DNA of 64,000 nt, taken from Citrobacter sp. 18056 (GTDB lineage: Bacteria; Pseudomonadota; Gammaproteobacteria; Enterobacterales; Enterobacteriaceae). The notes below the pieces were generated by a model. The model was not told the origin of the DNA, searched no databases, and saw only the letters and a program-made list of their open reading frames with translations. The translations under genes were made by a program, and so were the position numbers. The stretch is from contig CACSJR010000007.1 in assembly GCA_902706235.1 (NCBI GenBank), positions 186,001-250,000 of the forward strand, given 5' to 3'. Shown here in pieces: positions 18,395 through 26,869 of the stretch; the stretch's first letter is position 1, and the number at the start of each line of letters is the position of its first letter.

Positions 18395-19294
18395 ATGATT
18401 TTCAATATTCAGCGCTATTCCACCCACGATGGCCCCGGCATCCGCACCGTTGTCTTTATGAAAGGCTGCTCACTCGGCTGCCGCTGGTGCCAGAATCCGG
18501 AAAGTCGGGCCCGCACCCAGGACCTGCTGTTTGACGCACGTTTGTGTCTCGACGGCTGCGACCTTTGCCAGCAGGCGGCGCCGCGGGTGATTAAACGCGC
18601 GCTGAATGGTTTGGTTATCCACCGTGAAAAGCTCAAACAATCGCATCTGGATGCGCTCGTCGAGTGTTGTCCCACGCAGGCGCTGACGGTGTGTGGAGAA
18701 CGCAAAAGCGTGGACGACATTATGGCCACCGTCCTGCGCGATAAACCGTTTTACGATCGCAGCGGTGGCGGCCTGACGCTTTCCGGCGGCGAGCCGTTTA
18801 TGAACCCGGAACTGGCGCTTGAACTGCTGAAAACCAGCCACGACCAGGGCATTCATACCGCCGTCGAAACCTGCCTGCATGTGCCGTGGAAATATATCGA
18901 ACCCGCCCTGCCGTACATCGACCTGTTCCTCGCTGATTTAAAGCATGTCGATGCAGACAAATTTATGCAGTGGACAGACGGCTCGTCAAAACGCGTGCTC
19001 GACAACCTGAAACGGCTGGCGTCGGCGGGCAAAAATATGACCATCCGCGTGCCGCTTATCCAGGGGTTTAACGCCGATGAGGCCTCGATTGAAGCCATTA
19101 CCGAATTCGCCGCGACTGAACTGCACGTCAGCGACATTCACTTTTTACCCTATCACACGCTCGGCATGAACAAATATAGCCTGCTTGGCGTGCCCTATTC
19201 TGCCCCAGATAAGCCGCTCGATGCCCCGGAATTGCTGGAATTTGCCCAGCAGACTGCACAGGCAAAAGGGCTGACTGCGACCCTACGAGGATAA
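18395..19294 (+). CDS. pflE: Glycyl-radical enzyme activating enzyme PflE (YbiY)
   Basis: 299 residues from the ATG at 18395, with GAGG seven bases upstream; the in-frame extension to 18323 would run through the promoter sites and is rejected. Radical-SAM motif C25xxxC29xxC32 in [14 protein letters not shown], preceded by the activase signature [14 protein letters not shown]. An inserted ferredoxin-like section holds further Cys residues (CLDGCDLC and CCPTQAL). [12 protein letters not shown] is the SAM-contact region. It generates the glycyl radical on PflF. The pflF ATG follows the stop after four bases. Confidence 0.93.
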   Translation: MIFNIQRYSTHDGPGIRTVVFMKGCSLGCRWCQNPESRARTQDLLFDARLCLDGCDLCQQAAPRVIKRALNGLVIHREKLKQSHLDALVECCPTQALTVCGERKSVDDIMATVLRDKPFYDRSGGGLTLSGGEPFMNPELALELLKTSHDQGIHTAVETCLHVPWKYIEPALPYIDLFLADLKHVDADKFMQWTDGSSKRVLDNLKRLASAGKNMTIRVPLIQGFNADEASIEAITEFAATELHVSDIHFLPYHTLGMNKYSLLGVPYSAPDKPLDAPELLEFAQQTAQAKGLTATLRG

Positions 19295-19298
19295 TACG

Positions 19299-21731
19299 AT
19301 GACCCCCCTGAAACTCGACCAACTGACCGACCGCATTCAGGCGCATAAAAACGCGCTGGTACATATCGTGAAGCCGCCGGTCTGCACCGAGCGCGCGCAG
19401 CATTACACTACGGTTTATCAGCGCAACATGGATAAACCGATTCCGGTTCGCCGCGCGCTGGCGCTGGCCTACCACCTCGCCGGGCGCACTATCTGGATCA
19501 AGCATGATGAGCTGATTATCGGTAACCAGGCGAGCGCTGTGCGCGCCGCACCGATTTTCCCGGAATACACCGTCAGCTGGATTGAGAAAGAAATTGACGA
19601 TCTGGCGGACCGTCCGGGCGCGGGCTTTGCGGTGAGTGAAGAGAACAAACGCGTTCTGCATGAAATTTGCCCGTGGTGGAACGGCCAGTCGGTGCAGGAC
19701 CGCTGCTATGGCATGTTCACCGACGAACAAAAAGCGCTGCTGGCGACCGGGATTATCAAAGCTGAGGGCAATATGACCTCCGGTGATGCGCATCTGGCGG
19801 TGAATTTCCCGCTATTGCTGGAAACAGGCCTCGACGGCCTGCGCGAAAAAGTGGCCGAACGCCGCTCGCGCATTAACCTGACGGTGCTGGAAGACCTGCA
19901 CGGCGAGCAGTTCCTGAAAGGCATTGATATCGTGCTGGAAGCCGTCAGTCTGCACATCAGCCGCTTTGCCGAACTGGCGCGGAAAATGGCAAGTGAAGAA
20001 CCTCGCGAAACCCGCCGGGACGAACTGCTGGCCATGGCTGAAAACTGCGATGTCATCGCCCACGAACCGCCGAAAACCTTCTGGCAGGCGCTGCAGCTAT
20101 GCTATTTCATTCAGTTGATTCTGCAAATTGAATCCAACGGTCATTCAGTATCGTTTGGCCGTATGGACCAGTATCTGTACCCGTTCTACCGTCGCGACGT
20201 GGAGCTGAACCATTCACTCGATCGCGAAATGGCGATTGAGCTGCTGCACAGCTGCTGGCTGAAGCTGCTGGAAGTGAACAAGATCCGCTCCGGCTCGCAC
20301 TCTAAAGCCTCTGCCGGAAGCCCGCTGTATCAGAACGTGACCATCGGCGGACAGAAACTGGTAAATGGCGACGCAATGGACGCGGTGAATCCGCTCTCCT
20401 ACGCGATTCTGGAATCCTGTGGTCGTCTGCGCTCGACGCAGCCAAACCTCAGCGTGCGCTATCACGCAGGAATGAGTAGCGACTTCCTCGACGCCTGCGT
20501 GCAGGTGATCCGCTGCGGTTTCGGGATGCCCGCTTTCAACAACGACGAAATTGTTATCCCGGAATTCATCAAGCTCGGCGTGGAAAAACAGGACGCCTAC
20601 GACTATGCCGCCATCGGCTGTATCGAAACCGCGGTCGGCGGCAAATGGGGCTATCGTTGCACCGGCATGAGCTTTATCAACTTCGCCCGCGTGATGCTGG
20701 CGGCGATGGAAGGCGGACGCGATGCCACCAGCGGCGAAGTGTTCCTCCCACAAGCGAAAGCGCTGTCGCAGGGTAATTTCGCCGGTTTCGAAGAGATGAT
20801 GTCGGCGTGGGATACGCAGATCCGCTATTACACCCGCAAATCAATTGAAATCGAATACGTGGTCGACACCATGCTGGAAGAAAACGTGCCCGACATTCTG
20901 TGCTCGGCGCTGGTTGACGACTGCATTGAGCGTGCGAAAAGCATTAAAGAAGGCGGCGCGAAGTATGACTGGGTATCCGGCCTGCAGGTGGGCATCGCTA
21001 ACCTCGGCAACAGCCTGGCCGCGGTGAAAAAACTGGTGTTCGAACAGGGCGCTATCGGCCAGCAACAGCTCGCCGCCGCGCTGGCGGATGATTTCGACGG
21101 CCTGACCCACGAACAGCTGCGCCAGCGTTTGATTAACGGCGCGCCGAAATACGGAAATGACGACGACACCGTGGATGAGCTGCTGGTGCGCGCGTATCAG
21201 ACCTATATCGATGAGCTGAAGCAGTATCACAATCCGCGTCACGGTCGCGGCCCGATCGGCGGGGATTACTACGCCGGAACGTCGTCGATTTCCGCGAACG
21301 TGCCCTTTGGTGCGGCGACCATGGCCACACCGGATGGGCGCAAGGCGCACACCCCACTGGCGGAAGGCGCAAGCCCGGCATCCGGCACCGACCATCTCGG
21401 CCCAACCGCGGTGATTGGCTCCGTCGGGAAACTGCCGACGGCGGCTATCCTCGGCGGCGTGCTGTTAAATCAGAAGTTGAACCCGGCAACGCTCGATAAC
21501 GACAGCGACCGTCAGAAGCTTATGGCGCTGCTGCGCACCTTCTTCGAAGTGCATAAAGGCTGGCACATTCAGTACAACATCGTGTCGCGTGAAACGCTGT
21601 TGGAAGCGAAGAAACGCCCGGATCAGTACCGTGACCTAGTGGTACGTGTGGCGGGATACTCGGCGTTCTTTACCGCGCTTTCGCCGGATGCGCAGGACGA
21701 TATTATCGCCCGTACTGAGCATATGCTGTAA
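19299..21731 (+). CDS. pflF: Glycyl-radical enzyme PflF (YbiW)
   Basis: 810 residues, the E. coli YbiW length. The glycyl-radical site is Gly786 in VVRVAGYSAFF. The thiyl Cys441 lies in AAIGCIETAVGG, where Cys-x-Glu is the pattern of lyases and dehydratases, not the Cys-Cys of pyruvate formate-lyase. The old name pfl is therefore misleading. My recollection, not verified here, is that this clade was assigned as a 1,5-anhydroglucitol-6-phosphate lyase whose product is handled by an FsaA-type aldolase. Encoded with its activase and probably expressed without oxygen. Codon use matches the core genome. Confidence 0.93.
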   Translation: MTPLKLDQLTDRIQAHKNALVHIVKPPVCTERAQHYTTVYQRNMDKPIPVRRALALAYHLAGRTIWIKHDELIIGNQASAVRAAPIFPEYTVSWIEKEIDDLADRPGAGFAVSEENKRVLHEICPWWNGQSVQDRCYGMFTDEQKALLATGIIKAEGNMTSGDAHLAVNFPLLLETGLDGLREKVAERRSRINLTVLEDLHGEQFLKGIDIVLEAVSLHISRFAELARKMASEEPRETRRDELLAMAENCDVIAHEPPKTFWQALQLCYFIQLILQIESNGHSVSFGRMDQYLYPFYRRDVELNHSLDREMAIELLHSCWLKLLEVNKIRSGSHSKASAGSPLYQNVTIGGQKLVNGDAMDAVNPLSYAILESCGRLRSTQPNLSVRYHAGMSSDFLDACVQVIRCGFGMPAFNNDEIVIPEFIKLGVEKQDAYDYAAIGCIETAVGGKWGYRCTGMSFINFARVMLAAMEGGRDATSGEVFLPQAKALSQGNFAGFEEMMSAWDTQIRYYTRKSIEIEYVVDTMLEENVPDILCSALVDDCIERAKSIKEGGAKYDWVSGLQVGIANLGNSLAAVKKLVFEQGAIGQQQLAAALADDFDGLTHEQLRQRLINGAPKYGNDDDTVDELLVRAYQTYIDELKQYHNPRHGRGPIGGDYYAGTSSISANVPFGAATMATPDGRKAHTPLAEGASPASGTDHLGPTAVIGSVGKLPTAAILGGVLLNQKLNPATLDNDSDRQKLMALLRTFFEVHKGWHIQYNIVSRETLLEAKKRPDQYRDLVVRVAGYSAFFTALSPDAQDDIIARTEHML

Positions 21732-21739
21732 AGAGGTCA

Positions 21740-21814
21740 ATGCCGGTTGCGCTTCGCTGAACGGCTTACAGGATCGAATCCTGTAGGCCAGGCATGCAAC
21801 GCGCCGCCGGGCAT
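21740..21814. repeat. REP pair downstream of pflF
   Basis: An ATGCCGGTTGCGCTTCGCTG unit runs to CGGCTTACA, followed by an inverted CTGTAGGCCAGGCATG unit ending CGCCGCCGGGCAT, separated by a short palindromic linker. It lies between the pflF stop and the ybiV control region. Confidence 0.8.
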
Positions 21815-21829
21815 TTCATCGCATCCCAT

Positions 21830-21843
21830 CTTTCGAATGAAAT
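21830..21843 (+). promoter_or_regulatory. Putative operator upstream of ybiV
   Basis: CTTTCGAATGAAAT is one mismatch from the exact palindrome found before ybiU. It stands just upstream of a CRP-like site and about 70 bp before the ybiV start. Confidence 0.5.
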
Positions 21844-21848
21844 AAATT

Positions 21849-21864
21849 TGTGCTGCTCATCACA
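21849..21864 (+). promoter_or_regulatory. CRP-like site upstream of ybiV
   Basis: TGTGC-TGCTCA-TCACA matches nine of the ten core consensus bases TGTGA-N6-TCACA. It suggests carbon-catabolite control of ybiV. Confidence 0.55.
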
Positions 21865-21912
21865 TTGTAATTAGAATATTGCTGATCGCAGTAACATTCA
21901 GGAGCGCAATGT

Positions 21913-22728
21913 ATGACCGTTAAAGTTATCGTCACCGATATGGACGGAACTTTTCTCAATGATGCCAAGCAGTACTCTCGCGAACGCTTTTTGGCGCAGT
22001 TCCAGCAGCTTAAGCAGCGCGACATTGAGTTCGTTGTTGCCAGTGGTAATCAATACTACCAGCTGATTTCCTTCTTCCCTGAAATCCGCGATCAGATTTC
22101 TTTCGTCGCCGAAAACGGTGCGCTGGTTTATCAGCACGGCCATGAGCTGTTCCACGGCGAACTGACGCGCCACGAATCCCAGGTAGTGATTGGCGAACTG
22201 CTGAAAGACCCTCAGCTCAATTTTGTGGCCTGTGGCCTGGAAAGCGCCTACGTCAGCGATAAAGCACCCGAAGAATTCGTTAAGCTGATGTCGAAACACT
22301 ACCATCGCCTGAAGCCGGTTTCTGACTATCAGCACATCGACGACAAGATTTTCAAGTTCTCTCTGAACCTGCCGGACAGCGAAATCCCGCAGCTGATCGA
22401 TGCCCTGCACGTTTCGCTCGACGGGATCATGAAGCCCGTTACCAGCGGCTTCGGCTTTGTCGATTTGATTATTCCTGGCCTGCATAAAGCCAACGGTATC
22501 AGCCGTCTGCTGAAAAACTGGCAGCTTTCGCCGAGCGATTGCGTCGGCATTGGCGACAGCGGCAACGACGCCGAAATGCTGAAGCTGGTGAAATACTCGT
22601 TTGCGATGGCCAATGCGGCTGACAGCATCAAGGCCATCGCTCGTTACCAGACCGACGACAACAATCACGACGGCGCACTGAATGTTATTCAGGCCGTGCT
22701 GGATAACGCTTCCCCGTTCGACGCCTGA
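21913..22728 (+). CDS. ybiV: HAD-superfamily sugar phosphatase YbiV
   Basis: 271 residues, the E. coli YbiV length. HAD motif I is DMDGTFL with two catalytic Asp residues, motif II is VASGN, the motif III Lys lies in the [13 protein letters not shown] region, and motif IV is [13 protein letters not shown]. The C2-type cap domain covers about residues 85-190. The E. coli enzyme dephosphorylates several sugar phosphates in vitro; a precise physiological substrate is not settled. AGGAG lies 8-12 bases before the ATG. Its own operator and CRP-like site suggest separate transcription from pflEF but shared control. Confidence 0.95.
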   Translation: MTVKVIVTDMDGTFLNDAKQYSRERFLAQFQQLKQRDIEFVVASGNQYYQLISFFPEIRDQISFVAENGALVYQHGHELFHGELTRHESQVVIGELLKDPQLNFVACGLESAYVSDKAPEEFVKLMSKHYHRLKPVSDYQHIDDKIFKFSLNLPDSEIPQLIDALHVSLDGIMKPVTSGFGFVDLIIPGLHKANGISRLLKNWQLSPSDCVGIGDSGNDAEMLKLVKYSFAMANAADSIKAIARYQTDDNNHDGALNVIQAVLDNASPFDA

Positions 22729-22734
22729 CAAAAC

Positions 22735-22755
22735 GCCGGAGCGCCCTGCTCCGGC
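22735..22755 (+). terminator. Hairpin after ybiV
   Basis: GCCGGAGC pairs with GCTCCGGC around a five-base loop immediately after the ybiV stop. Only a weak T-rich tail follows, so termination strength is uncertain. Confidence 0.5.
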
Positions 22756-22850
22756 AACGCCTTGTTTATCCTGCCCAAATATTCCCTCCTTTTCTCAACA
22801 TTCAGCAATCGTGAAACGCATCAAATTATTTAACTTGCATTAACCTCTTT

Positions 22851-22878
22851 TTAACTTAAAGTATCACTTGTAAGTTAA
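22851..22878 (+). promoter_or_regulatory. Inverted repeat in the ybiU promoter region
   Basis: TTAACTTA at 22851-22858 is an exact inverted copy of TAAGTTAA at 22871-22878, with a 12-base spacer. It lies just before the CTTTC-type operator. It could bind another regulator or overlap the promoter elements. Confidence 0.4.
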
Positions 22879-22882
22879 ATTA

Positions 22883-22896
22883 CTTTCGAATGAAAG
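22883..22896 (+). promoter_or_regulatory. Putative operator upstream of ybiU
   Basis: CTTTCGAATGAAAG is the reverse complement of the pflE site, a perfect CTTTC-N4-GAAAG palindrome. It ends 15 bases before the ybiU start, where a bound repressor would block initiation. Confidence 0.6.
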
Positions 22897-22911
22897 ATTG
22901 AGAGGTCAATC

Positions 22912-24177
22912 ATGGCGCTTACCTTTACCCGTTCAACCCTGCCTGCCGATCACAAAGCGGCTATCCGTGAAATGAAAAAAGCACTGCGCGCGCAAATTGG
23001 CGACGTGCAGGCGGTATTCGACCAGCTCACAGCACACATCGAAGCCCGCGTGGCAGAGATCGATGCCCTGAAAGCCGCCGGGAACCCCGTCTGGCCAGTG
23101 TTGGCCTATAGCGACCTTGCCAGCGGTAAGGTGACGGAGGCCCAGCGCGAGGAAATCAAACGTCGCGGCTGCGCGGTGATTAAAGGGCAATTCTCGCGCG
23201 AGCAGGCGCTGGACTGGGATCGTTCGATGCTCGACTATCTCGATCGCAATCACTTTGACGCGGTGTACAAAGGGCCTGGCGATAACTTCTTCGGCACCCT
23301 GACCGCGTCACGCCCGGAGATCTATCCGATCTACTGGTCACAGGCGCAAATGCAGGCGCGCCAGAGCAATGAAATGGCCGCGGTGCAGTCTTTCCTGAAT
23401 CGTCTGTGGCGTTTTGAGAGTGAAGGCAAACAGTGGTTCAACCCGGACGTGAGTGTCATTTATCCGGACCGCATTCGCCGTCGCCCGCCGGGAACCACCT
23501 CGAAAGGCCTCGGCGCACATACCGATTCCGGGGCGCTGGAACGCTGGCTGCTTCCTGCTTATCAGCAGGTGTTCGCCAACGTGTTTAACGGCGACTTCAC
23601 GAATTTCGATCCGTGGGATGCCGCACACCGTACGGAAGTTGAAGAGTACACCGTGGAGAACACCACTAAGTGTTCGGTATTCCGTACCTTCCAGGGCTGG
23701 ACCGCGCTGTCAGAGATGATCCCGGATCAAGGCCTGCTGCACGTGGTGCCAATCCCAGAAGCGATGGCGTACGTTCTGCTGCGTCCGCTGCTGGACGATG
23801 TGCCAGAAGATGAGCTGTGCGGCGTAGCACCTGGCCGCGTGCTGCCGATTTCCGAGCAGTGGCACCCGCAGCTGATCAAAGCGCAGACCTCCATTCCCGC
23901 GCTGGAACCGGGGGATTCCGTGTGGTGGCACTGCGACGTTATACACTCTGTGGCACCTGTGACCGAGCAACAGGGCTGGGGCAACGTGATGTACATCCCG
24001 GCGGCCCCGATGTGCGATAAAAACCGGGCCTACGCGCAGAAGGTGAAAGTCGCGCTGGAAAATGGCGCATCGCCGGGCGACTTCCCCCGCGAAGATTATG
24101 AAGCCACGTGGGAAGACCGCTTTACCCTCGGCGATCTGAACATTCACGGAAAACGCGCATTGGGAATGGAGATTTAA
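22912..24177 (+). CDS. ybiU: DUF1479 protein YbiU (putative Fe(II)/2-oxoglutarate-type oxygenase)
   Basis: 421 residues, the E. coli YbiU length, and highly similar to it. The cupin-like fold shows a HxD metal motif in GAHTDSGALERWL and a distal His in WWHCDVIHSVAP, as in Fe(II)/2-oxoglutarate oxygenases. The substrate is not known. Its operator suggests work in the same pathway as pflEF and ybiV, though an oxygenase and a glycyl-radical enzyme would act under opposite oxygen conditions. It converges with the LacI-type gene, the two stop codons overlapping by three bases. Confidence 0.88.
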   Translation: MALTFTRSTLPADHKAAIREMKKALRAQIGDVQAVFDQLTAHIEARVAEIDALKAAGNPVWPVLAYSDLASGKVTEAQREEIKRRGCAVIKGQFSREQALDWDRSMLDYLDRNHFDAVYKGPGDNFFGTLTASRPEIYPIYWSQAQMQARQSNEMAAVQSFLNRLWRFESEGKQWFNPDVSVIYPDRIRRRPPGTTSKGLGAHTDSGALERWLLPAYQQVFANVFNGDFTNFDPWDAAHRTEVEEYTVENTTKCSVFRTFQGWTALSEMIPDQGLLHVVPIPEAMAYVLLRPLLDDVPEDELCGVAPGRVLPISEQWHPQLIKAQTSIPALEPGDSVWWHCDVIHSVAPVTEQQGWGNVMYIPAAPMCDKNRAYAQKVKVALENGASPGDFPREDYEATWEDRFTLGDLNIHGKRALGMEI

Positions 24178-25247
24178 TCGTCGTACAACCCCTCCCGCTC
24201 TACGGCGGTACGTCGCGTTCCCGGACGTATCCGCCGCACCGATTCCCGCACCGCCAGGGTGCCATGCAGCAACAGCGATCCACACGGCGCTTCCGGGCGA
24301 ATCAAACGCTGTTGCAGCATCTGCACTGCTTCGGTACCCAGTTCATCGCGCGGCACATGAATCGCCGTCAGCGGAACGTCCTGGATTGCCGCCAGATTAA
24401 AACCGTCGATGCTCATGACTGATACATCTTGCGGCACCCGCAGCCCACGTTTTTGCAGCGCGCTTATCGTGCCTGCCGCCATAAAATCGCCCCCCACCAG
24501 AAATGCCGTCGGCAGCGTTTTGCCTGCCTGCGCATCCAGCCAGGCACCGACTTTTTCCTCGGTTTCTTTGGCACTGAAGCTCGGCACCGCAATCAAATCG
24601 CGTGCATCCTGAAAGCGTAAATTGCCGTTTTTCCATGCTTCACGAATGCCCACCAGTCGCAGCTCCATGGTGTAGCGCCGCAGACACATGACGTTCACTA
24701 CCGCGCGGTGGCCCATGTCAAAGAGGTAGCTCGCGGCAAACTGGCCGATCAGCCGGTGATCCGGCGCAATCGACGGCAGGCGCATTCGTTCATCGCGGCA
24801 GTTGATCAGTACGCAGGGCTTGGAGAAATCCACTGCCAGATCGTGAATATGCGGATCGTCAATACCGAGCAGAATCGCCGCCTGCGTTTCGCCTTCGTTC
24901 ATTCGCGCCAGAAACAGGTTGGCGTCGCTGTCGTTCTCCTCCAGCGCGCAATACCGCAGGCGCACCTCGTGAGGGGACAGCGCCTTATTGATGCTCTGAA
25001 TGACACGGTAATAAAAGATATCGGAACGTTCGTCGAAGGCGCGTTGTGGCGCAAACACAATCAGACTGTTGAGCAGCATTCTTCCGGCTGCCATGCCATC
25101 CATTACGCCCAGTTCTCGGGCGCAGCTCAACACCCGGTCTCGCGCTTTTTCGCTGGTGTTAGCTTTACCCGCCAGCACCCGGGAAACCGTGCTGGCCGAC
25201 AGCCCGGTTCGCGTCGCAATTTCAGCGATTTTGAGCTTTTTATCCAT
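24174..25247 (-). CDS. LacI-family transcriptional regulator
   Basis: 357 residues from the ATG at 25245-25247, preceded by GGAGG; longer frames are possible but cross the putative operator. The N-terminal helix-turn-helix reads LKIAEIATRTGLSASTVSRV, with the hinge LAGKANTSEKARDRVL. The rest is a periplasmic-binding-protein-like effector domain with VLINCRDERMRLPS and VSVMSIDGFNLAAIQ. It sits between ybiU and the transporter-GH31 pair and is absent from the E. coli K-12 locus. I infer that it controls the nearby genes through the recurring palindrome. The effector would be a sugar or sugar phosphate, identity unknown. Confidence 0.9.
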   Translation of the reverse strand: MDKKLKIAEIATRTGLSASTVSRVLAGKANTSEKARDRVLSCARELGVMDGMAAGRMLLNSLIVFAPQRAFDERSDIFYYRVIQSINKALSPHEVRLRYCALEENDSDANLFLARMNEGETQAAILLGIDDPHIHDLAVDFSKPCVLINCRDERMRLPSIAPDHRLIGQFAASYLFDMGHRAVVNVMCLRRYTMELRLVGIREAWKNGNLRFQDARDLIAVPSFSAKETEEKVGAWLDAQAGKTLPTAFLVGGDFMAAGTISALQKRGLRVPQDVSVMSIDGFNLAAIQDVPLTAIHVPRDELGTEAVQMLQQRLIRPEAPCGSLLLHGTLAVRESVRRIRPGTRRTAVEREGLYDD

Positions 25248-25265
25248 TCTGTGATCTACCTCCAT

Positions 25266-25279
25266 TTTGCAAATGAAAG
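25266..25279 (-). promoter_or_regulatory. Weak operator copy at the LacI-type gene
   Basis: TTTGCAAATGAAAG matches 11 of 14 positions of the ybiU operator and lies 19 bases upstream of the regulator start, which would allow autoregulation. Confidence 0.4.
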
Positions 25280-25550
25280 AATTTTCACACGCATTTACCC
25301 CGCTATTTAAAGGAATAAAATGCATTCAAAGGGAGTATATCCCTGTCTCATGAAAAAACTTGCATAAATTGCACTATTGCCGCTCATTTTTCTGCCATAC
25401 CCTGAATTGGCCTGACAACTTCCATACTAGTTATCCGGAAGATTACCAAAAGAAAACCATTAGGTTTCAAGAAAATATAAAAGCGGTATGACAACTCTCA
25501 CACTGAGATGGGTCATCTTTCCCCCTACAAACCGTCTTGTGGAGAATTCT
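25280..25550. promoter_or_regulatory. Control region between the LacI-type gene and the MFS gene
   Basis: It holds two further short dyads: AGGGA-GTATA-TCCCT at 25330-25344 and AAACC-ATTA-GGTTT at 25454-25467. No copy of the CTTTC palindrome was found close to the MFS start. No gene is apparent. Confidence 0.4.
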
Positions 25551-26852
25551 ATGAGCCAAGGTATTAATAACGATATGACGGCCAGCAAATCGCGCCGCGT
25601 AGTGAAAAATCTGCGCTGGTGGGTATTGGTCCTTTTCCTTCTGGGCGTCACCGTTAACTACATTACACGCAACTCTTTGGGCATCCTTGCGCCTGAGCTC
25701 GAAAAAGAACTCGGGATCAATAGTGCGCAATACTCTTATATTGTCGGCGCGTTCCAGCTCGCCTATACCATTTTCCAGCCGCTGTGTGGCTGGTTGATTG
25801 ACGTTATCGGCCTCAAACTCGGCTTTATGATTTGTGCGACGCTGTGGGCAATCGCCTGTATCGCCCACGCCGGGGCCGGAAGCTGGCTGCACATGGCGAT
25901 ACTGCGCTTTGGGATGGGCGCGTCAGAGGCGGCAGCCACACCTGCCAATGCCAAAACAATCGGCGAATGGTTCCCGAAATCTGAACGCCCCGTCGCCGCC
26001 GGTTGGGCCGGGGTCGGCTTCTCTATTGGCGCGATGTTAGCCCCGCCTATCATCTACTTTGCTCACGCCTCTTTCGGCTGGCAGGGTGCGTTTATGTTTA
26101 CCGGTTTTCTCGCCCTGGTATGGGTCGCGTTGTGGTGGGTCTTCTACCACAATCCGGAACAACACCCGAATCTGAGCAAAGAAGAGCTGGCATTCATTCA
26201 GCAGGACAATGAGCCACCGGCCGTTAAGCTGCCATTCCTCAAAGCCTTGGGCAACATCAGTAAAAACAAACGCTTCTACGGCATCGCGATCCCGGCCTTT
26301 ATGGCAGAACCTGCCTGGGCGGTGATGAGTTTCTGGGTGCCGCTGTATCTGGCAAAAACCTACGGCATGGAACTCAAGCAAATTGCCCTCTTCGCCTGGC
26401 TGCCGTTCCTTGCTGCGGACCTCGGCAGCGTCGCCAGCGGCTATTTGACCAAACTGTATGTGCGCGTGTTCGGCTGCACTCGCATCAATTCCGTGGTCGC
26501 CTCCTCCGTTTCCGGCGCGTTCCTGATGCTGTCGCTGGCGATGATGGCGTTCACTACCAATCCCTACGTGGCAATTGCCCTGATCTCCATCGGCGGTTTC
26601 GGCCACCAGATAATCTCCTGCATGTTGAGCGCCCTGGTGGTTGAGTCATTCGACAAAGGCCAGATGGCGACGGTGAACGGCATGCGTGGTTCCGCCGCGT
26701 GGATCGCAAGCTTCGTCTTCTCGCTGATTATTGGGGTCACTGCCGACAAAATCGGCTTTAACCCGCTGTTTATCGCCATGGGGTTCTTCGACCTGATTGG
26801 CGCTGTTTTCCTGGTTGCATTTATTGCTGAACGTCGCGCCAAGCGCGCCTGA
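25551..26852 (+). CDS. MFS transporter, anion:cation symporter-like (hexuronate/sugar-acid type)
   Basis: 433 residues from the ATG at 25551, with GGAG eight bases upstream. About 12 membrane helices. RxxxGxxEAxxxPxxxK-type ACS-family sequence appears in RFGMGASEAAATPANAKTIG followed by EWFPKSERP, as in ExuT, GudP and related carriers. N-terminal NYITRNSLGILAPEL also fits. The partner gene 17 bp downstream is a GH31 glycosidase, so a glycoside or sugar acid is the likely cargo. Substrate unknown. Confidence 0.9.
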   Translation: MSQGINNDMTASKSRRVVKNLRWWVLVLFLLGVTVNYITRNSLGILAPELEKELGINSAQYSYIVGAFQLAYTIFQPLCGWLIDVIGLKLGFMICATLWAIACIAHAGAGSWLHMAILRFGMGASEAAATPANAKTIGEWFPKSERPVAAGWAGVGFSIGAMLAPPIIYFAHASFGWQGAFMFTGFLALVWVALWWVFYHNPEQHPNLSKEELAFIQQDNEPPAVKLPFLKALGNISKNKRFYGIAIPAFMAEPAWAVMSFWVPLYLAKTYGMELKQIALFAWLPFLAADLGSVASGYLTKLYVRVFGCTRINSVVASSVSGAFLMLSLAMMAFTTNPYVAIALISIGGFGHQIISCMLSALVVESFDKGQMATVNGMRGSAAWIASFVFSLIIGVTADKIGFNPLFIAMGFFDLIGAVFLVAFIAERRAKRA

Positions 26853-26869
26853 TAACAGGTTTGATTATT

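Noticed and set aside
20214..20753. 179-codon minus-strand frame inside pflF
   Set aside because: Shadow frame of a conserved gene; no start signal or recognised domain.
19299..21731. Annotation of PflF as a pyruvate formate-lyase
   Set aside because: The active site has Cys-Ile-Glu rather than adjacent Cys-Cys, so it is a lyase/dehydratase-type glycyl-radical enzyme.
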